NCBI GenBank assembly: GCA_016707895.1
Contig: JADJGV010000005.1
Span: 124,001 to 188,000 of the forward strand
Direction: 5' to 3'
From: Myxococcales bacterium
GTDB taxonomy: Bacteria > Myxococcota_A > Polyangia > Haliangiales > Haliangiaceae
DNA: 64,000 nt
Part shown: in pieces, positions 49,301 through 55,170 of the stretch
Position numbering within the stretch: position 1 is the first letter of the stretch
Layout: every line of letters begins with the position of its first letter
Notes under the pieces: model-generated
What the model saw: only the letters and a program-made list of their open reading frames with translations
Told to the model about the DNA's origin: nothing
The model's database searches: none
Made by a program: the position numbers and the translations under genes

Positions 49301-50508
49301 ACGCGGCGGGGACGATCACCAAGACGCGGCTGTTCATCGGGGACAGCGAGGTCGAGCTGACGGCGGCCAACACGATCGGGACGGCGTACAGCTACCTGTC
49401 GATGGGGACGCCGGTGGCCAAGGTGGTGTCGCCGACGGGCGGCTGGACGGCGAGCAACACGACCTGGGCGAACAACGTCGCCTCGCTCGAGCTGCAGTAC
49501 CACGGCCTGTCGAGCAACACGCTGGTGTCAGTGAACGCCGGGGGCGTCGTGCAGTCGGCCTTCGTCTACGCGCCGTACGGCGACGTCGTGCAGGCCAGCG
49601 GCGCAACGACCGCGACGATCGCGGGCCAGCGCCGGCGCTTCAACGACAAGTTCCGCGACGACCTGACGGGGCTGAGCTACTACGGGGTCCGGTACTACGA
49701 CGGCCTGGCGCTCGGCTGGACGCAGGCGGACCCGATGTATCGGTTCGCGCCTGATGCGGCGTGGGCGGAGCCGAGGCGGGCGGGGCTGTATCAGTCCGAC
49801 CTCGGGAATCCTGTGCGGTATATGGATCCAGACGGGCGGGATCCTGACGCCGCTGACATGCGCAACAACTGGGAGGCACTCGACAACCCTGACGCGCTCA
49901 TAGCGCGTCAGTCGAAGGCCAATGAGCGTATCACTAGCGGAGAGTTCAAGTTCGCCGTATTGTCGCTAATGGCAGTCGGTGTGCCGGGGGGGCCGTCAGC
50001 GGCATTCTTCGTCTCAATGGCCATCGACGGATCGGACGAGGACCACATCGGGTGCCAGGTCATCGGCTGGGGGCTGGGGCAAGGGTCCTCACCAGGCTCA
50101 GGACCCAAGGGGACCGGTGCCGGAGGGGCTGCGGACGATGTCGCTGCTGTGGGCACCAAGGTTGAGGCGCCGGCCGTCCCAACCGACTTCCATCTGCCAG
50201 GGGACGTCCCGGACAACTGGACCGTCGTGCGCGGCGGTGCGTCCCCAATGCCGGCGCCGGGAACCGTGTTCTCCGCCTCAATGGGTGCTGACGCTCAGGG
50301 AGCGGCGGCCGGGGTTCCGCACGGTCAGATCCGCACTTCCACTGCAGGCGCAGTCCGTGCGGCCGGAGGCGATGTGCGGCCAGCGCCGGAGGCCACCAGG
50401 TCGGGTAACGTCAATGGGCAGCATGTGAACGTCACTGAGGCGGGGAGCACGACCACCTTTGGTGATCTGTTCGCAAATCCGGTCCCAAAGCCGGAGCGCA
50501 TCAACTGA
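43378..50508 (+). CDS. SpvB/FG-GAP/RHS-repeat secreted giant protein with variable C-terminal tip
   Basis: A 2,376-residue protein. A Sec signal (ARPVAALLACTLAAPLWA) is followed by an SpvB-like domain (SVSTQTGALSYAYPISVPPGR, LALSYSSQG). FG-GAP/VCBS-type Asp-rich repeats lie at about 397-945 (DFDGDGLQDRV, DLNADGRVDLV, DIDGDGYVDVA, DLNGDGATDYA, DLDGDGRVDLV). RHS/YD repeats run from about 1250, and the RHS core (FRDDLTGLSYYGVRYYDGLALGWTQADP to NPVRYMDPDG) ends near 2157. The last 219 residues are unrelated in style and use less biased codons, as in polymorphic toxin tips. GGAGGGG precedes the ATG. Confidence 0.9.
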   Translation: MSKSVTRKAWARPVAALLACTLAAPLWAAPADIAAIPAPMLGSDPPKAKDIRDGDASVSTQTGALSYAYPISVPPGRMGMEPKLALSYSSQGAVYGGIADHWSLSIPEIRLDTSESVLDMTYFGGFQGQAPAWQREKWVSTLSGGRPLVPVTEPAGVTADVLQAYRAQNDDSYVRYERVSGLAYEWRARGTNGLTYYFGETSLVSGAAKYVVPLTSTEDRYGNRIEYQWADQQLVEVRYTSNPAAGLPAFAKVQFDYVDEFCAPTAHVPIGAAEDGLRGIKEGRRKLTKIRAIAIDSGGVTQHTREYTLGYDAAAASCTALHGPQRLLTSIQESAWRAGQAHTDLPAVTFTYNRLERTFDDSRTQPVPWPSYWNQHNTSYGERGANEWSGVRAMLLDFDGDGLQDRVESFADTNAPNECKFVWFKNLGRDPGGNVSFAGASTPYTMPRLPWGAADGTQAAGEHCFLNYQVTRVKSGDLNEECTTDNPTYLAYRWLDLNADGRVDLVAAIHQDFHFDASLLSDPVTGQVFNPDLFTNLRLPVTQWPSCLTPLPDGGACRKLEYPCLANAMDCSKLPCTVPDGTIAQCMSSVGKIQCGELQKGNRADCPTMPGCGSTHANEWVPGGSSCGKVSPHQQCARYPWFVYWNEGGVIAPTGQIKYQPVPLESDNGDSPAGGGGAVFSETHAVTDIDGDGYVDVAMRGADLSPEYKSPIWWLVFRGDGTGDFKGFQGGDPYVWLVPDGATVMGSCERRPLAEGLSCDPSAGSLSGYDRDLRGHSSLIDLNGDGATDYAWVYYPDDPNSPWPLPTTVTHGFFSNGRQFGNNSATTASGETLGAFDLLSRAYVHPTDWDAVAKFMRQGDRVTADRMVDLDGDGRVDLVRTTPGAYTATPPQLVEAFMNDGGTFHGPVTLPTSGNNARSALVQRAEATIGGRWGVTNDYVDLDGDGLGEGWSFTPGAPSTATIVSDKDTQPLRLLKAVTNGRGATVTITYAPTTDATTVTQDPTFVSADRRKAIPNVQWVVKSMSTFDQWDADVSTTSYAYKHPIWAKDDRGRWGFRGFEEVTTTLPPAASGSAKSVDTYDYAVDWSGRLATSRKYSAEEPANPRSISETTWAPFTLFNGAIKTYHATHQQSWTCNNGQSEATCRAAYAGYVWKYSIWTALSGQLWVEDNTYTMDGPAYNAGDRRSYQGYVLYSTPTAYQVQQQTLATLLANNGNPAQDTWTNYVETYFDSAYKQPTFQQQFFAVNAAGTPDYTTRAITTWTYDPATGVKLTTQNPRNNPSGPVESYSYDANKRFVISSTNELGHLVTATYEPGTGAQLTKEGPNGIAPNNEKTWTDVDGIGRPVATYVNRDPGGGAAWQKTLVAKTTYFDAIGAGLTRTKVVAESLIDWGGFRWTREETRLDGKGRPAQVIVKTGGTDAITTYDYDKTDHLVAVSLPDPRVNSAATVTYTYAYDSLGRPTAMRRPGTSGAPDSGVNMSYNGQTSQTDEVAGALGGVQARKVLINDHFGRLVEVREYTSTAGVGSYASTFYQYDGGDRVTRIQNPDTVITELFHDFAGRRVKITRGSRNWFYTYLKDGQLESETVPGQAGTTTNTYGYDSAGRMTSRLVGSRGMASGAGSDQELFGIGTTTFTYDTCTNGKARLCTVTLPNSRLVTAYAYDSEGNTTDVTRTFNFGFAANWSRTTSAAFGPRGKLVTQKYADEANGQTVKTVATYNYDDRANPAVMTWTPASGGTARTVANQTRNVAGLVTQRSATLSATSGWKNFASDFTYDVLTRVASQTVKNATANSQLAKQQLDYFGSDDPARLRHWMGTTAYDFTYGYDLLHELTSVSEASNPSKYTATFAYGVNGTSGSGKFKSATVATQAGLAGSQVTPRNVTYDYTDARDPEEPTGLTNVGTGTRLRSYVYDDAGNQIEVHSGAVANPPRPTTRFVYDGDDQLRRATTFTPGTTTVTGKEEYYYDHDGHRVGVVTRNAAGTITKTRLFIGDSEVELTAANTIGTAYSYLSMGTPVAKVVSPTGGWTASNTTWANNVASLELQYHGLSSNTLVSVNAGGVVQSAFVYAPYGDVVQASGATTATIAGQRRRFNDKFRDDLTGLSYYGVRYYDGLALGWTQADPMYRFAPDAAWAEPRRAGLYQSDLGNPVRYMDPDGRDPDAADMRNNWEALDNPDALIARQSKANERITSGEFKFAVLSLMAVGVPGGPSAAFFVSMAIDGSDEDHIGCQVIGWGLGQGSSPGSGPKGTGAGGAADDVAAVGTKVEAPAVPTDFHLPGDVPDNWTVVRGGASPMPAPGTVFSASMGADAQGAAAGVPHGQIRTSTAGAVRAAGGDVRPAPEATRSGNVNGQHVNVTEAGSTTTFGDLFANPVPKPERIN

Positions 50509-50582
50509 CTCTCGTGTAGTTGTGCGCTGCGGGACGGCGCCGGCCGTGCCTGAACGCTAGCGCCGCGAACGCCGCTACTCGT

Positions 50583-50742
50583 GCTAGAGCAACGAGCGGA
50601 TTCCGCATCGGCGGAGTGCCAGTCGCACGCCGCCTGGCCGGCCGCGACAGAGATCGAGTCGCGCTAAAGCAACGAGCTGATCCCGCGTCGGCAGAGTGCT
50701 AGTCGCAGGCCGCCTGGCCGGCCGCGACAGAGATCGAGGCGC
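50583..50742. repeat. 80-bp tandem duplication
   Basis: Two diverged 80-base copies (50583-50662 and 50663-50742) share GCTAxAGCAACGAGC at the left and the stretch CGCCTGGCCGGCCGCGACAG in the middle. They lie between the RHS gene and the small ORF at 50779, with no reading frame crossing both. Confidence 0.75.
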
Positions 50743-50778
50743 CTTGAAGGAGAACGGCAACGGGAGTATGGTTCCGCC

Positions 50779-50997
50779 ATGGAAAACCGTAGCGACTCCT
50801 GGGTTCCCTTTGTCTATCGGGGCTATTATGATGTTCCATTGGCCGTCGCGGTCAATGTTGCGAATCACTACTTCTTCCTCGACAGGAAGTTCAGTGAGGA
50901 CAAAGACGACTATGATACTTTCTACTCCGTGTGGCGCTCGAGTGAGCCGCGTTCGCTACAAGGTGCGGGAGGGAGGGCTAGGAGACGGCGTTTGTAG
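50779..50997 (+). CDS. Short, possibly frameshifted ORF after the RHS toxin tip (immunity candidate)
   Basis: A 72-residue frame starting MENRSDSWVPFVYRGYYDVP, preceded by AAGGAG about 28 bases upstream. The first 53 residues look like real protein (YRGYYDVPLAVAVNVANHYFFLDRKFSEDKDDYDTFYSVW), with an aromatic-rich start and an acidic patch, while the end (GAGGRARRRRL) looks like frame-shifted noise. The neighbouring frame from about 50943 continues SRVRYKVREGGLGDGVCRGDW to 51049. Position after an RHS tip suggests an immunity gene that is truncated or carries a frameshift. Family not identified with certainty. Confidence 0.45.
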   Translation: MENRSDSWVPFVYRGYYDVPLAVAVNVANHYFFLDRKFSEDKDDYDTFYSVWRSSEPRSLQGAGGRARRRRL

Positions 50998-51280
50998 GGG
51001 GGATTGGTTGGATGTACAGCAGGAAGGAGGGTGCGCCGTGGTGCACTGATGAGTGCGACGTCTGGCGCGCCAGCCCCAAGAACCGGGTTGCAACCGCATC
51101 GGATCGCACGAGAGGGGTGAGGCTCTGCGAATCGCGTCGCGGAACCAGCCGCGCGTCGCCCGCCGAAAGCGGCCGAAAGCGCGGCCGCCCGGCCGACGAG
51201 GGGTGACGTCCTGGCGGGCCGGGCAGTGAGGGTTGGGGCGGGGAGCGTGGCGCGTCAGCGCAAGGGCGTGCGGGTGGCGC
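50998..51280. other. Gene-poor spacer beside transposase
   Basis: Apart from the alternative frame ending at 51049 no gene is seen. The stretch 51165-51205 has short CGAAAGCG and GGCCG repeats but no clear REP palindrome. Confidence 0.4.
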
Positions 51281-52276
51281 TCAGGCGAGCGCGAGGTCGG
51301 CGTCGTCGAGGCCGCGGAGCCAGGTGGCGGCGAGGTCGGTGGGGGCGGCGATGTACCAGCGGGGGCGGACGAGCGCGGCGGGCGGGTAGTTGGCGGCGAT
51401 CACGGCGGCGATCTCGGCGGTGTCGCCCGTGGCCAGCGCGCGGAGGCGCGCGGAGGCGCGCTTGTAGTGGTCGTGAAAGGTGGCGTAGGCGGCGATGAAG
51501 CGCGCGCGGACGCGGGCGCAGAAGGCGTGGCAGGCGGGGGCGGGTGAGGGCTCGAGCTTGTTGACGGGCGTCGCGTCGGGATCCTCGGCGACCAGGTGAG
51601 CGGCGCCGAGGACGGCGGCGCCGGCGTGCTCGGCCTCGATCTCGGCGACGAGGGCGGCGTGCTTGGCGCGGAGGGCGTCGGGGGCGAGGTCGGCCCAGAC
51701 GGGCAGCGGCGTGAGCGTGATGGCGACGTCGTGTGCGAGCTCGGCGTCGGGGCGCGGGTTGGGTCGGCGGGCGTTGCGGCGGCGGGCGTCGAGAGAGCGG
51801 TAGACGGCGGGGACGGTCATGTCGCCAAGGAGCGCGGGTGTCGAGCAGGCGCCCGGCCAGTCGCGCGGCGAGGCGACGAGGTTGGACTTCGGCCCCTGGG
51901 CGAGGATGTAGCGCAGTCGCTCGATCTGCGCGTCGCCGTCGAGGATGGCGATGACGCTGCCGCGGCGGCTCCAGAAGACGCCCTCGCGGCCGCGGAGGTC
52001 GTTGAGCTGGCGGGCGATGTTGCCGTGGACGTAGTCGATGAAGAGCGGGAGCTGGTCGGGATCGTCGTCGGCCGAGCAGAGGTAGTGGAGGTGGTTGCTC
52101 TGGGCGTCGTACGCGTAGAGGCGGACCGCCGTGTAGAGGGCGAGGGCCTTGCCGAAGACGCCATCGACGATCGCCCGACAGGCCGGGTCCGGACGCAGCC
52201 AGAAGTGGCCGCCGAGCGTCCGGATCGTCACCTCGTAGAGCAAGCCCGCCACGTAGAACCGCTGCCGATGCGCCAT
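51281..52276 (-). CDS. REP-associated tyrosine transposase-like protein
   Basis: A 331-residue protein of the IS200/Y1-type family (RAYT group). RQRFYVAGLLYEVTIRT opens the fold, YDAQSNHLHYLCS contains the HUH His pair and FIDYVHGNIARQLND the candidate catalytic Tyr helix; FWSRRGSVIAI and YILAQGPKSNLVASPRDWPG are the usual downstream motifs. The C-terminal 180 residues are a longer extension than normal. A GGGAG element supports the ATG at 52276. No inverted-repeat ends typical of classical IS elements were seen. Confidence 0.8.
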   Translation of the reverse strand: MAHRQRFYVAGLLYEVTIRTLGGHFWLRPDPACRAIVDGVFGKALALYTAVRLYAYDAQSNHLHYLCSADDDPDQLPLFIDYVHGNIARQLNDLRGREGVFWSRRGSVIAILDGDAQIERLRYILAQGPKSNLVASPRDWPGACSTPALLGDMTVPAVYRSLDARRRNARRPNPRPDAELAHDVAITLTPLPVWADLAPDALRAKHAALVAEIEAEHAGAAVLGAAHLVAEDPDATPVNKLEPSPAPACHAFCARVRARFIAAYATFHDHYKRASARLRALATGDTAEIAAVIAANYPPAALVRPRWYIAAPTDLAATWLRGLDDADLALA

Positions 52277-52407
52277 CTGCCACTCCCGGTCGACGCCCAC
52301 CGCGGGCGCATGCCCCGGCTATCGACCACGCCGTCCGGCGGTTGCGTACGACGTGGTGGAGGCGCGTCCCTGCCGTCCACGGGATACGACGGGCGCCACC
52401 GCCGGGG

Positions 52408-52806
52408 TCAGACTAGGGCGGCGCGGAACACGTTCTCGACGGAGCGGATCTCGTAGTTGAGGTGATCGAGGAAGCTCAAGCCGACCAGCCCGTCGATCCC
52501 GTAGCCTTCGGCGAGATCGAAGACGTGAACGCGGAAGCGCTGGTGCGAGAAGCCGAGCGTGGCGAACCGCGCCACGCGCAGCGTGTAGCCCTGCTCATCT
52601 CCGATCGCGGAGCGGACGCGCGTGAACTGCTCACCATCCCGAGGGCTGTAGCCCAGTTCGTCGACCACCCACGGGTTGATGACGGTTTCGGTCGAGCCGG
52701 TGTCCAGCGCCAGCATGAGTCCGAGTTCACCGCTGGGGCCTGCGACCGTTGCCTTGACGACGATCAGCCCATGCACCCGCCGCAGCGGCGTCTCGATCAG
52801 CGTCAT
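52408..52806 (-). CDS. Retropepsin-like aspartic protease domain protein
   Basis: A 132-residue single-domain clan AA protein. LMLALDTGSTETVINPWVV holds the catalytic Asp in DTGS, and GIDGLVGLSFLDHLNYEI is the matching C-terminal flap and dimer strand. Such half-size proteases act as homodimers. There is no signal peptide. It overlaps the previous gene by four bases (ATGA); pairs of this type are widespread in bacteria but their substrate is unknown. Confidence 0.8.
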   Translation of the reverse strand: MTLIETPLRRVHGLIVVKATVAGPSGELGLMLALDTGSTETVINPWVVDELGYSPRDGEQFTRVRSAIGDEQGYTLRVARFATLGFSHQRFRVHVFDLAEGYGIDGLVGLSFLDHLNYEIRSVENVFRAALV

Positions 52807-53087
52807 CGCCGCGAGCGGATCGTGCCGGTGAAGAGATGCTGGGCGCTCGTGTGGCGCGCGCGGAACGGGCGCAGCGCGCGCAGCACCTCCCACGGTGACG
52901 TGCCAGCGCTCACGACACGGGCGCGACGTACGTCATACGCTGCATCGCTGTTCGTCTCCAGGTCGACGAGTCCGACCCACTGGTCCGGATAGGCCACGCA
53001 GATCTCCCGCCAGCTGATGAGTGGAGGATCGGCCGAGACGCCGGGCACGACCGAGGCCGAGTCGCCAGCTGGCGCGGGTGACTGCAT
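52803..53087 (-). CDS. Partner protein of the retropepsin-like gene
   Basis: A 94-residue protein from the ATG at 53087 (a TTG at 53105 would add six residues). SWREICVAYPDQWVGLVDLE is the recognisable part; W-x-x-I-x-x-x-YP-x-x-WV patterns occur in a small family usually encoded beside retropepsin-like genes. The C-terminus PWEVLRALRPFRARHTSAQHLFTGTIRSRR ends in the YTG/FTG-type tail. Function unknown. A decayed copy of the 3' part lies at 53445-53518. Confidence 0.6.
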   Translation of the reverse strand: MQSPAPAGDSASVVPGVSADPPLISWREICVAYPDQWVGLVDLETNSDAAYDVRRARVVSAGTSPWEVLRALRPFRARHTSAQHLFTGTIRSRR

Positions 53088-53143
53088 CGGCAAAGCATCG
53101 CGCAACGGCGCGCCGTGTCAAGAATCGTATCGGAAGCGGACTC

Positions 53144-53371
53144 TCACCGGGCGAGTTCGGCCAGGACCTCGTCGGCATCGATGAGGTGCCCTGCATCCGC
53201 CTCCACCAGCCCCCGCGTCAGCGCGCGTTCGCGCGCGGCGCGCTCCCCTTCGTCCAGGGCGTCCTCCACGATCTCGTAGTCGGCTACGCGGACCCGTATG
53301 CCGTCGGGCAAGTCGACGGGGTCGTCGAGGACGATGCGGCCGTTGACGACATGGCCCAGCTGCGCCGGCAT
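53144..53371 (-). CDS. Antitoxin-like small protein
   Basis: A 75-residue protein. HVVNGRIVLDDPVDLPDGIRVRV resembles the beta-rich N-terminus of AF2212/DUF104-type or AbrB-like antitoxins, and EADAGHLIDADEVLAELAR resembles the C-terminal toxin-binding tail of addiction modules. No recognisable toxin follows: the next gene is the retropepsin partner 57 bases on. It may be an orphan antitoxin or work with that partner. Confidence 0.55.
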   Translation of the reverse strand: MPAQLGHVVNGRIVLDDPVDLPDGIRVRVADYEIVEDALDEGERAARERALTRGLVEADAGHLIDADEVLAELAR

Positions 53372-53444
53372 GCGATCAGTATACCCAAGGCGTCGGGGCT
53401 GCGCATGTTTCGCGAACTGCCTCGAGCCGGTCAGGGAGCGGCGC

Positions 53445-53518
53445 GATCGGATCGCGCCGGTGAAGCGATGCTGGGCGCTCGTGGGGAGCGCGCGAAACGG
53501 GTGCAGCACCTCCCACGG
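53445..53518 (-). pseudogene. Decayed 3' fragment of the retropepsin partner gene
   Basis: This stretch repeats 52813-52895 with about 85 percent identity over the aligned bases and a roughly nine-base deletion. It would encode PWEVLHPFRALPTSAQHRFTGAIRSRR, matching the C-terminus of the 52803-53087 product. There is no start codon or 5' part. Confidence 0.7.
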
Positions 53519-53547
53519 TATCAGGCGCGGTCCCCGCTCGCGGGCGC

Positions 53548-55170
53548 TCAGCGCGGGGTCCAGAACTCGACTTCGTCGGCGAGCATGCGGCCGACCTCGT
53601 CGCCGGTGAGGACGGCGAAGGAGTAGTCGGTGGGGAAGTTGTTGCGCAGCTGGGTGCGGCCGTCGGCGGGGAAGGTGAGGATGTCCTCGGCGCGCAGCGT
53701 GGTGCCGCCGTGCTGGTGGCAGCCGATGCAGGAGGAGGTGCCGTTGTGCGCGCCTTGCTCGAGCATGGGGTTCGAGCACCAGGCGGGCGCGTCGTGGACG
53801 GCGGCGAGGGCGTCGCCGAGCGAGGCGTCGGTGGCGTGGCCGCGCGGATCGGGATCGTGCTCGGCGAAGGCGGTGACGGCGCACATCTTGTAGTTGCGCC
53901 AGACGGTGTCGGCGAGCGCGGCCGGGCGATCGGCGCCGAAGTCGCGATCGGGATCGGGCGACCACCACAGCGTGATCCACAGCCAGTGATCGAGCTCCTT
54001 GGTCATCAAGTGCAGGCCGGCCAGGCGGTAGCGGTTGCCGTTGGGCAGGAGCGCGGTGTAGATGCGGTCGGCGCCGGGGTCGGCGTCGGTGGTCGAGATC
54101 CACGCGCGGGTGTCGTCGGCGCGCATCGCGGTGAGCGCCGGGCCGCTGGTGTCGAACACCGGCACCTGGAAGCCGAGCTCGGCGCGTCGCCAGTCGGCCT
54201 TGATCAGCGCCGCGTCGAGCGGGAACGCGCCGGCCAGGCACGCGGCCCAGGCGGGGTCGGCCTCCTGGTAGTCGATCGTGATCGTCGCGGCGCCGCCGTC
54301 GGCGTCGGCGACCGCGGTGACCCACACCGGGCCGGCGCCGCGGATCGTGCAGGTGGTGTCCTCGCAGGCGAAGCGGTCGGCGGTCGGCGGCGCGCCGACG
54401 TCGACGCGGACCCGGCCCGGGCCGTCGACGCGCGCGGTCAGCGTCTCGTCGTCGCCGACGTAGTACGGGCCGTAGGTCGCGTCGGCGCACGGCGCCAGCG
54501 TCACCGCCTCGCGCACCAGCCGGCGCGGCCCCGGCGTCGGCGGATCGACGATCGGCGCCGGCGTCGGTCGTCCCAGGCACGCGATGATCTCGGGGTAGCT
54601 GGCGAGGAGGTGGCGCGCCGCGCCCGGGCTGTACTGCACGCGATCGATGCCGCCGATGCCGTGGGCCTCCTCGGGCGTGTCGACGGCGGCGGCGTACTCG
54701 GCGAGGCGCTCGGGCGGCCAGGTCGGCAGCTCGCCGACCGCGGTCGGGTTCCACGCGAACACCGCGTCGAGCGCGGCGTCGCTGAGCCGGGCCCGCGCGC
54801 GCTGCTCGTCGGCGGACAGCCCGCGGAACCCGCGATCGAACATCCGCCGCAGGTCGTCCTTGCCGTACCACGTGTGCCAGCGCGGCAGCGCCGCCGTCGG
54901 CAGGTTGGGCGCCAGCGCGAACGGCGCCGGCGCGACGGCGCGCTCGACCGCGGCCCACGCCGCCGTCCGGCGCGCCCTCTGATCGTGGGCCAGCTCGGCG
55001 TCGCGGCCGCGCAGCGCGCCGTCGGCCGGGTACGGCGCGGCCATGCCGACCAGCGCGCGATCGGCCGCGGTCAGCGCCAGCGCGGCGGTGCCGTCGCAGG
55101 CGTCGCGCGGCGGATCGGCGCACGCGGCGAGCGCCGCCAGCGTCGCGATCGTCGCCGCGCCCCGGATCAC
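53548..55170 (-). CDS. Cytochrome c-like lipoprotein, large
   Basis: A 540-residue lipoprotein starting at GTG (IATLAALAAC lipobox). Most of the protein has no recognised fold; it contains YGKDDLRRMFDRGFRGLS and GLHLMTKELDHWLWITLWWSPDPDRDFG, and near residue 477 SSCIGCHQHGGTT, a CxxCH haem-c site. The Trp-rich segment before it is characteristic of large extracytoplasmic myxobacterial proteins of unknown role. The start overlaps the stop of the upstream paralogous gene (GTGA), so the three large lipoproteins form one unit. Confidence 0.72.
   Translation of the reverse strand: MIRGAATIATLAALAACADPPRDACDGTAALALTAADRALVGMAAPYPADGALRGRDAELAHDQRARRTAAWAAVERAVAPAPFALAPNLPTAALPRWHTWYGKDDLRRMFDRGFRGLSADEQRARARLSDAALDAVFAWNPTAVGELPTWPPERLAEYAAAVDTPEEAHGIGGIDRVQYSPGAARHLLASYPEIIACLGRPTPAPIVDPPTPGPRRLVREAVTLAPCADATYGPYYVGDDETLTARVDGPGRVRVDVGAPPTADRFACEDTTCTIRGAGPVWVTAVADADGGAATITIDYQEADPAWAACLAGAFPLDAALIKADWRRAELGFQVPVFDTSGPALTAMRADDTRAWISTTDADPGADRIYTALLPNGNRYRLAGLHLMTKELDHWLWITLWWSPDPDRDFGADRPAALADTVWRNYKMCAVTAFAEHDPDPRGHATDASLGDALAAVHDAPAWCSNPMLEQGAHNGTSSCIGCHQHGGTTLRAEDILTFPADGRTQLRNNFPTDYSFAVLTGDEVGRMLADEVEFWTPR

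Noticed and set aside
51281..52400. Complete IS element around the REP-type transposase
   Set aside because: No terminal inverted repeats, target-site duplication or REP palindromes could be seen.
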